From Nocardiopsis alba DSM 43377 (GTDB lineage Bacteria; Actinomycetota; Actinomycetes; Streptosporangiales; Streptosporangiaceae): a stretch of DNA of 64,000 nucleotides. The translations under genes were made by a program, and so were the position numbers. Below, one piece after another: positions 7,439-16,799 of this stretch; position 1 is the stretch's first letter, and every line of letters begins with the position of its first letter. The notes beneath the pieces are model-generated. The model saw only the letters and a list, made by a program, of their open reading frames with translations. It was not told the DNA's origin and made no database searches. The DNA lies in the NCBI RefSeq assembly GCF_000341225.1, contig NZ_ANAC01000013.1, positions 186,001 to 250,000 of the forward strand. Reading direction: 5' to 3'.

Positions 7439-8728
7439 TCAGGCGGTGACGGTCGTGGCGGCGGCCGTCGGGGTCACCTTCGCGGGGGCCTCCTCGCCCA
7501 GGAAGCTGGGCTTGTGCACCTGGGCCGTGGTCACCAGGTGCTCGGCCAGCTCCTCGGCGTCCAGACGCTTCTCGATCTGGCGCAGGTCGCCGATCTTGGC
7601 CGCGGTCTCCACCTGACGCGGGGTCAGCATGGTGCAGCAGTCCTCGTCGGGCAGCTCGGAGATGGCCAGGGTCCCGATGGAGCGGGCCTGGTCCATGATC
7701 TCGGTCTTGTCCATGCCGATGAGGGGCCGCAGGATCGGCAGGTCCACGGCGTCGTCCAGGGCGGTGATGTTGGTCATCGTCTGGCTGGAGACCTGGCCCA
7801 GGGCGTCCCCGGTGATCAGGCACTCGGCGCCGAGGTCGTCGGCGAGGGCCTCGGCGGTCTTGAGCATCAACCGGCGCTGGGCGACGATCTGCAATCGCTC
7901 GATGCCCGAGCTCTTCAGCTGCTGCTGTGCCTTGCCGAACGGCACCACGAACAGACGCGAGCCCACCTGGTAGCGGTCGAGCTGACGGACCAGGCTGTAG
8001 GCCTTGTAGATGGACTCGGGGCCGGTGAAGGGCATCCCGGAGAAGTGCAGGAAGTCGACCTTCAGGCCGCGCCGGATCATCCGGTGCGCGGCGACGGGGG
8101 AGTCGATACCGCCCGACATCAGCACCAGGCCGCGGCCGCTCATACCGGCGGGCAGACCGCCCTGGCCGGGGATGCCGTCGGTGAAGACGAACACCTCGTC
8201 CTTGTCGACCTCGACGAAGAGGGTGTTGTCGGGCCGCTTGAGGTTCACCTTGTAGCCGTGGGCCTCGATGATCTTGGATCCGAGGAGGCCGGCCAGCTCG
8301 GAGGAGGTCATCTCGAAGCGCTTGTCGCGGCGGCGGGCGCGCACCGCGAAGGTGCCCTCACGGTCGGCCATGGAGCGCACGGACACGTCCACGACGGCGT
8401 CCATGTCCTTGGGCACCCGGCGGACCAGGTGCACCCACACCACGCCCATGACGTTGGCCATGCGGTCCGCGATCTCGGCGATCTCCAGGTCCGAGGCCCC
8501 GGGCTTGCGCACGATGATCACACCGGCGCCGCGCTGGGAGAGCCGGATGTCGCCCAGGTCGCGGACCGAGGCACGGATGTTGTTGTGCAGACGCCGTTCG
8601 AAGAGCTTGCGGTTGGAGCCCTTGAGGACGATCTCGCCGAGCTTCATCAGCACGCAGAGCTCTCCGAGCCCGGCGTCGGCACCGACCTCGGTTACGGGGA
8701 GCGGCGCGGACTCCAGCGACGCGGACAT
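7439..8728 (-). CDS. thiI: tRNA sulfurtransferase / thiamine sulfur-transfer protein ThiI
   Basis: Adenylates U8 of tRNA and inserts sulfur to form 4-thiouridine; in some bacteria it also supports ThiS thiocarboxylation. The 429-residue protein has an N-terminal ferredoxin-like region (MKLGEIVLKGSNRKLFERRL), a THUMP domain to about residue 165, and the PP-loop SGGIDSPVAAHRMIRRG. It ends soon after EDCCTMLTPR and lacks the C-terminal rhodanese domain, as in Bacillus-type ThiI, so the sulfur path must use another protein. The ATG at 8728 has GGAGG seven bases upstream; the open frame extends further but without a ribosome site. The thi cluster lies 4.5 kb away. Confidence 0.92.
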   Translation of the reverse strand: MSASLESAPLPVTEVGADAGLGELCVLMKLGEIVLKGSNRKLFERRLHNNIRASVRDLGDIRLSQRGAGVIIVRKPGASDLEIAEIADRMANVMGVVWVHLVRRVPKDMDAVVDVSVRSMADREGTFAVRARRRDKRFEMTSSELAGLLGSKIIEAHGYKVNLKRPDNTLFVEVDKDEVFVFTDGIPGQGGLPAGMSGRGLVLMSGGIDSPVAAHRMIRRGLKVDFLHFSGMPFTGPESIYKAYSLVRQLDRYQVGSRLFVVPFGKAQQQLKSSGIERLQIVAQRRLMLKTAEALADDLGAECLITGDALGQVSSQTMTNITALDDAVDLPILRPLIGMDKTEIMDQARSIGTLAISELPDEDCCTMLTPRQVETAAKIGDLRQIEKRLDAEELAEHLVTTAQVHKPSFLGEEAPAKVTPTAAATTVTA

Positions 8729-8899
8729 GGTGCTACCTCCGGAAAAGATGGTGCCTTGGTACCCGATGAGAGGGAGAGGGGCGCGATGGAGAGACCGGGA
8801 GTGTCCACCGCTTCCCTCCAGTATCGAACAATCTCCGGAGCGCTCGGTACATTCCCGTTCGGCGCCGATCGAGAGGACCGACACCCCTCGGACGTCGAA

Positions 8900-8930
8900 C
8901 GGCCCCTCCCGACGGGGTCGGGAGGGGCCG
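8900..8930. terminator. Terminator after pfkA
   Basis: A 14-bp GC-rich stem (8900-8913 with 8917-8930) around GGG lies just beyond the pfkA stop and before the thiI start, both read leftward. It should separate the two transcription units. Confidence 0.75.
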
Positions 8931-8944
8931 TCGCGTGGCGCGGA

Positions 8945-9970
8945 TCAGCCGAAGAAGACCTCGGCCTCCTGGTAACGCTCGGCGGGGACCGTCTTGAGGG
9001 TGTCGGTGGCCTCGGCCAGGTCGACGCGGACGATGTCGGTGCCCTGAAGGCCGACCATCCGACCGAAGGCCTTGTCGTGCACGGCCTCGATGGCGTGCAC
9101 GCCCAGGCGGGTGGCGAGCACCCGGTCGAAGGCGGAGGGGGTGCCGCCGCGCTGGACGTGGCCGAGCACGACCGAGCGGGACTCCTTGCCGGTGCGCCGC
9201 TCGATCTCGTCGGCCAGGTTCTGGCCGATGCCGCCCAGACGGACGTGGCCGAAGGAGTCCTTCTCGCCGGTCTGGAGCTCCATCTGGCCCTCCTTGGGGT
9301 GGGCTCCCTCGGCGACCACGATGATGGGGGCGTACTGCGTCCGGAAACGGCTCTCGACGTGCGCGACGACCTCGTCGATGTCGAAGGGGCGCTCGGGGAT
9401 GAGGATGACGTTGGCGCCCGCGGCCATACCCGAGTGCAGGGCGATCCAGCCGGCGTGCCGGCCCATGACCTCGACGACCAGGGCGCGGTGGTGGGACTCC
9501 GCCGTGGTGTGCAGGCGGTCGATCGCCTCCACCGCGATGTTGACGGCCGTGTCGAACCCGAACGTGTAGTCCGTGGCGTTGAGGTCGTTGTCGATGGTCT
9601 TGGGGACGCCCACCACGTTGACGCCGCGGTCGTGCAGCTGCCGGGCCACACCGAGGGTGTCCTCGCCGCCGATGGCGACCAGGGCGTCCACGCCCAGGCC
9701 GGCCATGTTGTCCTTGACCCGCTCGACACCGCCCTCGATCTTCATCAGGTTGGTGCGGGAGGAGCCCAGGATGGTCCCTCCGCGGGGGAGGATGCCGCGT
9801 ACGGCCGACACGTCCAGCGGCATGGTGTCGCCCTCCAGGGGCCCACGCCAGCCGTCCCGGAAGCCGATGAACTCGTAGCCGTAGTCCTTGATGCCCTTAC
9901 GGACCACGGCGCGGATGACCGCGTTCAGACCGGGGCAGTCTCCGCCACCGGTCAGCACACCGACTCGCAT
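8945..9970 (-). CDS. pfkA: 6-phosphofructokinase, predicted pyrophosphate-dependent
   Basis: Phosphorylates fructose 6-phosphate. The 341-residue protein has GVLTGGGDCPGLNAVIR at residues 4-20, GGEDTLG at 101-107, PKTIDNDL at 123-130, MGRHAGWIALH and GHVQRGGTPSAFDR. In family A enzymes Gly104 and Gly124 accompany ATP use, while Asp104 and Lys124 accompany pyrophosphate use. Here position 104 is Asp and 124 is Lys by direct counting, as in the Amycolatopsis PPi enzyme type, so a reversible PPi-linked reaction is predicted. The ATG has GAGGAG eight bases upstream. The promoter carries a perfect dre-core palindrome. Confidence 0.93.
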   Translation of the reverse strand: MRVGVLTGGGDCPGLNAVIRAVVRKGIKDYGYEFIGFRDGWRGPLEGDTMPLDVSAVRGILPRGGTILGSSRTNLMKIEGGVERVKDNMAGLGVDALVAIGGEDTLGVARQLHDRGVNVVGVPKTIDNDLNATDYTFGFDTAVNIAVEAIDRLHTTAESHHRALVVEVMGRHAGWIALHSGMAAGANVILIPERPFDIDEVVAHVESRFRTQYAPIIVVAEGAHPKEGQMELQTGEKDSFGHVRLGGIGQNLADEIERRTGKESRSVVLGHVQRGGTPSAFDRVLATRLGVHAIEAVHDKAFGRMVGLQGTDIVRVDLAEATDTLKTVPAERYQEAEVFFG

Positions 9971-10017
9971 GCGACATTCTCCTCGACGTTGTGTGTCTTG
10001 ACGGCGTCGGACGCCAG

Positions 10018-10056
10018 ATGGTCTAGACCATAGTGGGGCAGACGAGACCGAGCCAA
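10018..10056 (-). promoter_or_regulatory. pfkA promoter overlapped by a perfect dre-core operator
   Basis: Read leftward, TTGGCT (10056-10051) and TATGGT (10033-10028) are separated by 17 bases and form a good -35/-10 pair. The palindrome ATGGTCTAGACCAT at 10018-10031 contains TGGTCTAGACCA, the exact core of the DasR-type operator. It overlaps the -10 box and the expected start of transcription, 48 bases upstream of the ATG. Binding here should block RNA polymerase. Confidence 0.75.
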
Positions 10057-10147
10057 CCCCCGGGCCGGAAAGGACCTCCGAAATCCCGCCCCCTCCCCGG
10101 GGCGGGGGAGACCGAAAGTACCGGTGATATCCGTTCCGTCCCCGAGA

Positions 10148-10813
10148 TCATTCGTCCAACCCCTGGTCGATGGCGTAGCGCACCAGCTCCACCCGGTTGT
10201 GCAGGTGGAGTTTGGTCAGGGTGTTCTGCACGTGATTCTGTACGGTCCGGTGGGAGATGGTCAGTCTTCGGGCGATCTGCTTATAGGCCAGCCCCTTGGC
10301 CACCAGACGCAGGACCTCGGTCTCCCGGGGAGTGAGTCGGGGGCTCTTCTCGTCTCCGGCGCGGGCGCTCTCGTCCTCGGCCGAGAGCCGGCGGTACTCG
10401 CCGAGGACCAGACCGGCCAGTCCGGGGGTGTAGACCGCCTCTCCGGCGTGGACCCGCCGCACCGCGTCCAAGAGCTCCTCCCGGCCGGCCGACTTCACGA
10501 GATAGCCGGTGGCGCCGGCCTTGACCGCGGCCAGCACGTCCTCGCTCTCCCCGCTGGCCGAGAGCACCAGGACCCTCGGAGGCTCGGGCAGGGCCAGAAG
10601 CGCCGAGGTGAGCCGCACCCCGTCGGTGTCGGGCAGGTGCAGGTCCACCACGGCCAGGGTGGGACGGGCCGCCGGGGCGATCCGTAGGGCCTTGGCGCCG
10701 TCGCCCGCGGTGCCCACCACGGTCATGCCCGCCTCGTCCAGGTCCCGGGCCACCGCGTCACGCCACATGGGGTGGTCGTCCACCACCAGTACTCGGATGT
10801 CGTCACCGCTCAT
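10148..10813 (-). CDS. LuxR/NarL-family response regulator
   Basis: A 221-residue two-component regulator. The receiver domain has the acidic pair in VLVVDDHP, phospho-acceptor Asp57 in AVVDLHLPDTDG, Ser/Thr in LVLSASGE and Lys in GYLVKSAG. The C-terminal LuxR helix-turn-helix spans about residues 155-215 (LTPRETEVLRLVAKGLAYKQIARRL, and so on). No kinase is adjacent; the HisKA_3 kinase at 4204-5301 belongs to the class that pairs with such regulators, and is the likely partner. The ribosome site before the ATG is weak. Confidence 0.9.
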   Translation of the reverse strand: MSGDDIRVLVVDDHPMWRDAVARDLDEAGMTVVGTAGDGAKALRIAPAARPTLAVVDLHLPDTDGVRLTSALLALPEPPRVLVLSASGESEDVLAAVKAGATGYLVKSAGREELLDAVRRVHAGEAVYTPGLAGLVLGEYRRLSAEDESARAGDEKSPRLTPRETEVLRLVAKGLAYKQIARRLTISHRTVQNHVQNTLTKLHLHNRVELVRYAIDQGLDE

Positions 10814-10900
10814 GTCGCCGAGCGTAGTGCCCGAGAAGCCCGGAACGGCAGGACGGGGCGTGGCCGGTTCACGCCGTTCCTCCCGGAGACGGAGAGACGA

Positions 10901-10932
10901 GAGGGGCGGGGAGCCCGCGCCCCCCGCCCCTC
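10901..10932 (-). terminator. Terminator after the PASTA kinase gene
   Basis: An 11-bp stem (10901-10911 with 10922-10932) lies 18 bases beyond the kinase stop at 10950 on the leftward strand and before the response-regulator gene. Confidence 0.7.
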
Positions 10933-10949
10933 ATCGAAGACCGACCGGA

Positions 10950-12908
10950 TCAGTCGTCGTCGTCATCGTCGTCACCGGGAAGGTTGATCCCCCGCGGGGT
11001 CGCGGTGATCGTGATCTCGGTGCCCTTGGGCGCCTTGCCGTTGTGCGACTGGTGCGCCACGATCCGGCCGCCCAGGATGCGCTCCACCTCGACCTCGAAG
11101 CCCGCCTCCTCCAAGGTCTTGCGGGCGTCGTTGATCCGCTCGCCGACCACGTTGGGGATGTCCACTCCGGGGGGCCCGGTGGAGACGGTCAGGGTGACGG
11201 TGGAGCCGGCGCCCACGTTGATGCCGGTGTCGGGGCTCTGGGTGATCACCCGGCCCTCGTCGATGTTCTCGCTCTCCTCCTCGACGACCTCGACCGACAG
11301 ACCCAGGTCCTCCAGCTGGGCCTCGGCGTCCTCCAGCTTCTCCCCGGCCAGGCTCGGCACGGGGATGCCCCGGCTGACGGTGAGCGTCACCGTCTCCTCA
11401 CGGTCGGCGGTGGAGCCGGCCTCGGGCGAGGTGGAGATGACCTCGCCGGGGTCCTTGTCGGTGGCGTCGACCTCTTCCTGGGCGATCTTGTCGGACTCGA
11501 ACCCGAGGTCCTCCAACTCCTTGACGGCGTCGGCGACGTCGGCGCCGACCAGCTCGGGCATGTCCACCTCCTGCGGCCCCTTGGAGAGGAACACCGTCAC
11601 CTCGTCGCCCGGGGAGAGCCGGGTACCGATCTCGGGGTCGGTACCGCCCACCTCGCCGGCGGCGGCGTCGTCGCTGTAGACGGTCCGGTCGGAGAGGTTG
11701 TAGATCAGACCACTGGACCGGATCTCGGTCCCCGCGGCCTCGGGGGTGGACCCGATCACGTCGGGAACGGACTCGAAGCGGCCGAGCAGGAACCACCAGC
11801 CGACCACGCCGACGATCAGGGCCATGACCGCGGCACCGGCGATCAGCAGGGGCTTACGGCCGAAACGGGAACGCTCCCCGTCGTCGGGGTAGCGGTCGTC
11901 GTCGCCATAGCCGTCCATGGCGCCCATGTCGACGACCATGGTGGCGTTCTCGGTCCCCGGACCTGCGCCGCCGGCGATCAACTGGGGCGCGGTCATGGTG
12001 GCGGCGGAGGGACCGGTCGGGGCGACCGGCGCCATCCGGCCCTGGGCCGGGGCGGGGTTCTCCGGCAGGTCGCGCAGGACCTCCAGCACCTTGGCCAGGT
12101 ACTGGCCCGCGTTGCTCGGACGGTACCTGGGATCGCGCTCGGTGGCCTTGGTGACCAGGGTGTCCACCTCGGGCGGGAGCCCGGGCAGGAAGTGGGAGGG
12201 ACGGGGGACGTCCTCGGTGACGTGCTGGTAGGCGATGGCGATGGGGGTCTCGCCGGTGTGCGGCTGTCCACCGGTGAGCAGCTCGTAGAGCATGATGCCG
12301 GCCGCGTAGACGTCACTGCGGGCGTCGGCGGTGCCCTTCTCGATCTGCTCGGGGGCCAGGTAGGCGGCGGTGCCCATGAGGGTGCCGGTCCGGGTCAGTC
12401 CCTGGTTGGACTGCTCGACGGCGCGGGCCAGACCGAAGTCGGCGACCTTCACCCGACCGTCCTCGGTGATGAGGACGTTCTCGGGCTTGACGTCGCGGTG
12501 CACCATGCCCGCCTGATGGGCGGCGCCCAGCGCGGCCAGGACCGGGGCCATGAAGTTCAGGGCCTGCCGGGGGGCCAGCCTGCCCTGCTCCTTGAGGAGG
12601 TCGCGCAGGGTCCGGCCCGGGACGTACTCCATGGCCAGGAACACGTGTCCCTGATCCTCGCCCTGATCGAAGACCTGCACCACGTTGGGGTGGGAGAGCT
12701 TGGCGACCGAGTGCGCCTCGTTGATGAAGCGCTGGACGAAGGAGGGGTCCTGGGCCAGAGAGGGATGCATGACCTTCAAGGCCAGTCTGCGGTCCAGTCT
12801 CAGGTCGTGGGCGACGTACACCGTCGCCATGCCGCCACCGGCGATCCTTGACTCGACGAAGTAGCGACGGTCCAGTGTCGCGCCTACAAGCGGGTCGGAA
12901 TTCGTCAT
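10950..12908 (-). CDS. pknL: Membrane Ser/Thr protein kinase with four PASTA domains
   Basis: An active-looking Hanks-type kinase. Lys45 (LALKVM), HRDVKPENV with Asp139, DFG with Asp157, and an activation loop with Thr172, Thr174 and Thr176 are all present. A Pro/Ala linker leads to one transmembrane helix (LLIAGAAVMALIVGVVGWWFL, near 350-370). Four PASTA repeats follow outside the cell, beginning SVPDVIGSTP, EVDMPELVGAD, IPVPSLAGEK and VDIPNVVGERI, so peptidoglycan fragments are likely ligands. The protein ends in seven Asp. The start is ATG 12908; an in-frame GTG lies at 12914. An Rv2175c-like protein, the known substrate of mycobacterial PknL, is encoded 2.8 kb away. The PknL name rests on that context. 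Confidence 0.92.
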   Translation of the reverse strand: MTNSDPLVGATLDRRYFVESRIAGGGMATVYVAHDLRLDRRLALKVMHPSLAQDPSFVQRFINEAHSVAKLSHPNVVQVFDQGEDQGHVFLAMEYVPGRTLRDLLKEQGRLAPRQALNFMAPVLAALGAAHQAGMVHRDVKPENVLITEDGRVKVADFGLARAVEQSNQGLTRTGTLMGTAAYLAPEQIEKGTADARSDVYAAGIMLYELLTGGQPHTGETPIAIAYQHVTEDVPRPSHFLPGLPPEVDTLVTKATERDPRYRPSNAGQYLAKVLEVLRDLPENPAPAQGRMAPVAPTGPSAATMTAPQLIAGGAGPGTENATMVVDMGAMDGYGDDDRYPDDGERSRFGRKPLLIAGAAVMALIVGVVGWWFLLGRFESVPDVIGSTPEAAGTEIRSSGLIYNLSDRTVYSDDAAAGEVGGTDPEIGTRLSPGDEVTVFLSKGPQEVDMPELVGADVADAVKELEDLGFESDKIAQEEVDATDKDPGEVISTSPEAGSTADREETVTLTVSRGIPVPSLAGEKLEDAEAQLEDLGLSVEVVEEESENIDEGRVITQSPDTGINVGAGSTVTLTVSTGPPGVDIPNVVGERINDARKTLEEAGFEVEVERILGGRIVAHQSHNGKAPKGTEITITATPRGINLPGDDDDDDD

Positions 12909-13216
12909 GTCCACGGCGGAGTTGTGTCCTTGCTGCGGGGAGCGCGGGAGATCGCGGCCGGTGGCGCGTACCCGACACCAGGTATCGAACCGACACGATA
13001 GCGGAATCCGGCGTCGGTTCTGCCCCGCGGTTCACGGTCGCGGCGTCCCCGGTCCGTGTCGCACAAGGTCGTTCCGTGTGCGGTCGAGGGAGTTCGCGCC
13101 TGGGCGGTTCTGATGGGAGCGGCGCCCTCCAAAGGGCCGCCGTACCCCACCACGGTAGGGGACGAGCGCAAACCGTCCGTCGGGCCGACGATCCACGCCG
13201 GCCCGACGCACGGGTG
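12909..13216. other. Intergenic region with kinase promoter and thi terminator
   Basis: This 308-base stretch separates thiG from the kinase gene, both read leftward. TATCGT (13000-12995 on the minus strand) is a candidate -10 box for the kinase. The hairpin at 13178-13208 is the thi terminator. No gene was recognised. Confidence 0.5.
13178..13208 (-). terminator. Terminator of the thiOSG operon
   Basis: CGTCGGGCC at 13178-13186 pairs with GGCCCGACG at 13200-13208 around a 13-base loop, starting eight bases beyond the thiG stop. Confidence 0.65.
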
Positions 13217-14008
<792 letters not shown>

Positions 14009-14221
14009 TCAGCCTCCCTGCACGGCGGTCAGGATGTCCACACGGTCTCCGGGGGACAGGGCGGTCTCGGCCCAGGCGGTACGGCGCACGACCTCGTCGT
14101 TGACGGCGACCGCGATCCCGCCGGGGATCCGCCCCTCCCCGGCCGAGGTCAGGTCGCGCACGACCGTCTCGACCGTGGCGGCCTCGCTCTGGCGGCTCTC
14201 GCCGTTGATGATCAGTTCCAC
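14009..14221 (-). CDS. thiS: Sulfur carrier protein ThiS
   Basis: A 70-residue ubiquitin-fold carrier that ends in the required Gly-Gly (ILTAVQGG), where the thiocarboxylate forms. It begins MELIINGESRQ and has the conserved GIAVAVNDEVV and LSPGDRVDIL segments. The GTG at 14221 is chosen because GGGAGG lies just upstream and families start here; a GTG at 14233 is also in frame. The start overlaps the end of thiO by ten bases. Confidence 0.92.
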   Translation of the reverse strand: MELIINGESRQSEAATVETVVRDLTSAGEGRIPGGIAVAVNDEVVRRTAWAETALSPGDRVDILTAVQGG

Positions 14222-15450
14222 TGTTCCTCCCACGTCGTCGGCTTCTCCCGCGTGTCACCGCCGGGCACGGCTCGGTCGGCGGCGAACCGGCGCGCGTACT
14301 CGGGCAGCGTGCCGGTGGTGAGCGCCTCGGCCATGACCTCTCCGGTCACGGGGGCCAGGAGCACCCCGTGGCGGAAGTGGCCGGAGGCCAGGTGCAGTCC
14401 CGGGACCCTCGTGGGGCCCAGGAGGGGTTCGTTGTCGGGGGATCCGGGGCGCAGGCCCACGCAGGTCTCGGTGATCTCCAGTTCGCCCACCCCGGGGACC
14501 AGCTCTCGGGCGTCCCGCAGTACCTGCCAGAGTCCCCCCGCGGTCAGGGCGGTGTCGTGGCCCAGTTCCTCCTGGGTGGCGCCCACGATCACCTCGCCGT
14601 CGGCGCGTGGCACCAGGTAGACGGGGAATCCGCGGACCAGGCCGCGCACGGTGCGCTCCACGATGGGCGGTTCTCCGGCGCGCACGCGGGCGCGCAGCAA
14701 CTGTCCCTTGACCGGGCGCAGCGGCGGCACCACCGGCGCGGGCAGCGTGATCCGGTCGCCCCAGCAGCCCGCGGCCAGGACGACCTGGTGCGCCGGAAGG
14801 ACGGGACCGTCGATCGGACGTACCCCGAGGCGGGCCCCGTCGGGGCCCGGGGAGGAGACCTCCGCCACGGTCCCGGAGACCTCGCGCACCCCCGCGCGCC
14901 TCCCGGCCTCGGCCAGGGCCCGGAGGAGGAGCCGGGGGTCGAGGGAGTGGTCCTCGGGGGCCAGGACACCGCCGCGCACGGAAGGCGCCAGCATGGGCTC
15001 CAACCTGCGGCACTCACGGCCGCCCAGCCGTTCGGTGGCGATCCCCAGCCGTTCCTGGAGGGCGTGCAGATCGTGCAGGACGGCCAGGTCGTCCCGATCG
15101 AAGGCGACCAGCAGGGTGCCGGTGCGGCGATGACCCACCGATCGGCCGCTCGCGGCCTCCACCTCGGCGACGAAGTCGTCGTACATCCGCGCGGAGCGCA
15201 GGCCCAGGGCCATCAGCTCCTCCTCGCCGAACACCGCCTCGGTGGCGGGGGTCAGCATGCCCGCGGCGACGGTCGAGGCGGCACGCGCGTGGGACGGTTC
15301 GTCCACCGGATCGGGCTCGACCAGCGTGACGTCCAGGCCCTGTTGGGCGGCCCGCCACGCGGTGACGCGGCCGATGACGCCACCGCCCACCACGACCACG
15401 GTATTGGTAGGACGAATCCTCGTGTCGGGGGTTTCCTCGAAAGTACGCAC
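14212..15450 (-). CDS. thiO: Glycine oxidase ThiO
   Basis: FAD enzyme that oxidises glycine to dehydroglycine for thiazole synthesis in aerobes. The 412-residue protein has the dinucleotide fold VVVVGGGVIGRVTAWRAAQQGLDVTLVEPD near residues 17-46 and a C-terminal FAD segment with EITETCVGLRPGSPDNEPLLGP and LASGHFRHGVLLAPVTGEVMA. The GTG at 15450 is preferred because it follows the TPP riboswitch and has GGAGG eight bases upstream; upstream frame extensions run through the riboswitch and are not coding. It leads the thiO-thiS-thiG operon. Confidence 0.93.
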   Translation of the reverse strand: MRTFEETPDTRIRPTNTVVVVGGGVIGRVTAWRAAQQGLDVTLVEPDPVDEPSHARAASTVAAGMLTPATEAVFGEEELMALGLRSARMYDDFVAEVEAASGRSVGHRRTGTLLVAFDRDDLAVLHDLHALQERLGIATERLGGRECRRLEPMLAPSVRGGVLAPEDHSLDPRLLLRALAEAGRRAGVREVSGTVAEVSSPGPDGARLGVRPIDGPVLPAHQVVLAAGCWGDRITLPAPVVPPLRPVKGQLLRARVRAGEPPIVERTVRGLVRGFPVYLVPRADGEVIVGATQEELGHDTALTAGGLWQVLRDARELVPGVGELEITETCVGLRPGSPDNEPLLGPTRVPGLHLASGHFRHGVLLAPVTGEVMAEALTTGTLPEYARRFAADRAVPGGDTREKPTTWEEQWN

Positions 15451-15464
15451 GGTGCGCTCCTCCA

Positions 15465-15556
15465 CTCCCTTCGCCGGCATGATCCGGATCAGGTTCGTGC
15501 GGTCGGAGACGGGCAGTCTCCCTCTCAGCCGGGTCCACCCGGCTCCCGCGGGACGT
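15465..15556 (-). promoter_or_regulatory. TPP riboswitch (THI element)
   Basis: Read leftward, the region shows the conserved blocks in order: TCCCGCGGGAGCC, GGCTGAGAGGG, ACCGCACGAACCTGATC and CCGGATCATGCCGGCGAAGG. These are the pyrimidine-sensing and pyrophosphate-sensing helices of the TPP aptamer. The closing P1 strand GCGAAGGGA lies a few bases before the thiO ribosome site (GGAGG), so ligand binding probably hides that site and blocks translation. No terminator is visible. Confidence 0.95.
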
Positions 15557-15677
15557 GTCTGTTCGGTACCCCATCCTAGGACAGGCCCTTCGAAGGGGGC
15601 GCGTCGGGACCTCTGCCAGGTCACCCGGCACGGCCGGGACGGTCCGCGTGGCCGGCCGTGTGTGGCAGATTGGGAGG

Positions 15678-16037
15678 GTGACACAAAGCGACCGTGAAAT
15701 CGACGAACTGGTCGGCGACTGGCTGACCCTGCGAGAGGCCGCCCGGCCGCTGGGCGTGAGCCCGAACCGGATCAAGACGCTCATCCGCGAGAAGCGGCTG
15801 ATGGGTCTGGTCCGGGGCGGAGAACTCTCCATCCCCGCCGCCTTCCTGGACGGGGAGGACCTGGTCAAGGGGCTGCCCGGCACCATCGTGCTGCTCACCG
15901 ACGCCGGGTTCTCCACGGAGGAGGCCCTGCGCTGGCTGTTCACCCCGGACGACACCCTGCCCGGAACCCCGATCCAGGCCATGCGCGAGAACCGGGGCAC
16001 CGAGGTGCGGCGCCGCGCCCAGAGCCTGGCCTTCTGA
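15678..16037 (+). CDS. Rv2175c-family DNA-binding protein
   Basis: A 119-residue winged-helix protein of the actinobacterial Rv2175c family. The helix-turn-helix is [22 protein letters not shown] (near residues 14-35), followed by a wing ([13 protein letters not shown]) and a C-terminal helical region ([16 protein letters not shown]). In mycobacteria the homologue is phosphorylated by PknL on an N-terminal threonine, which stops DNA binding; here the N-terminus has Thr2 and Ser4. CAGATT ends seven bases before the GTG, so the transcript is probably leaderless. It is divergent from thiO. Confidence 0.85.
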   Translation: MTQSDREIDELVGDWLTLREAARPLGVSPNRIKTLIREKRLMGLVRGGELSIPAAFLDGEDLVKGLPGTIVLLTDAGFSTEEALRWLFTPDDTLPGTPIQAMRENRGTEVRRRAQSLAF

Positions 16038-16113
16038 GGCGGGTCCGGGGCCCGGGGCGCTCCGCACGGGGGTGCCCTCGGGTCCCCGATCTCCGGGCCC
16101 TAAGGTGGACGGT

Positions 16114-16785
16114 GTGAGGACCAGCCACGGAACCAGCCTGCGCGAGCGCCTGGACGCATCGCTTCTGTACCTGTGCACCGACGCCCGGACCGGGCGCGGC
16201 GATCTCGCGGAGTTCACCGACGCCGCCCTGGCCGGAGGTGTGGACATCGTCCAACTCCGGGACAAGGGTCTGGAGGCCCGTGAGGAGCTCGCGGCCCTGG
16301 AGATCATGCGCGAGGCCTGCGAGCGGCACGGGGCCCTGCTCGCGGTCAACGACCGGGCCGACATCGCCCGCTCGGTGCGCGCCGACGTCCTGCACCTGGG
16401 GCAGCGGGACCTTCCCGTCCCCATGGCCAGGGACATCATCGGCGCCGACCCGATCATCGGCCGTTCCAACAACGACGCCGACGCCGCCGCGGCCTCCGCG
16501 GCCGAGGCGGGCAGCGACTACTTCTGTGTCGGGCCGACCTGGGCCACCCCGACCAAGCCGGGTCGTCCCGCGGCCGGGCTCTCCCTGGTCGAGCGGGCCG
16601 CCGAGCTGGCCGGCGACCGCCCCTGGTTCGCCATCGGCGGCATCGACCTCGACAACGTCGACCGCGTACTGGACGCCGGTGCCCGTCGGGTGGTCGTGGT
16701 GCGCGCGATCACCGAGGCGGAGGACCCCCGAGCGGCCGCCGCCGCGTTGCGGGCCCGGTTGACCGCGCGCTCCGACCGTTCCTGA
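16114..16785 (+). CDS. thiE: Thiamine-phosphate synthase ThiE
   Basis: Joins HMP diphosphate and thiazole phosphate into thiamine phosphate. The 223-residue TIM barrel shows [73 protein letters not shown] (usually S-T/C-H in this loop), [14 protein letters not shown] and [34 protein letters not shown] (16101-16106) ends seven bases before the GTG, so it is probably leaderless and not controlled by the riboswitch. It is cotranscribed, if at all, with the Rv2175c-like gene. Confidence 0.94.
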   Translation: MRTSHGTSLRERLDASLLYLCTDARTGRGDLAEFTDAALAGGVDIVQLRDKGLEAREELAALEIMREACERHGALLAVNDRADIARSVRADVLHLGQRDLPVPMARDIIGADPIIGRSNNDADAAAASAAEAGSDYFCVGPTWATPTKPGRPAAGLSLVERAAELAGDRPWFAIGGIDLDNVDRVLDAGARRVVVVRAITEAEDPRAAAAALRARLTARSDRS

Positions 16786-16799
16786 CCGTTCGGGTCAGG
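16781..16799. terminator. Short shared terminator thiE / quinone reductase
   Basis: CCTGACC at 16781-16787 pairs with GGTCAGG at 16793-16799 and spans the two convergent stop codons, which are nine bases apart. Confidence 0.55.

Noticed and set aside
7235-10033. Open frame of more than 900 codons antisense to thiI and pfkA
   Set aside because: Composition (Gly, Asp, His, Val, Arg repeats) is that of a shadow frame in GC-rich DNA, and the opposite strand encodes recognised enzymes with correct ribosome sites.
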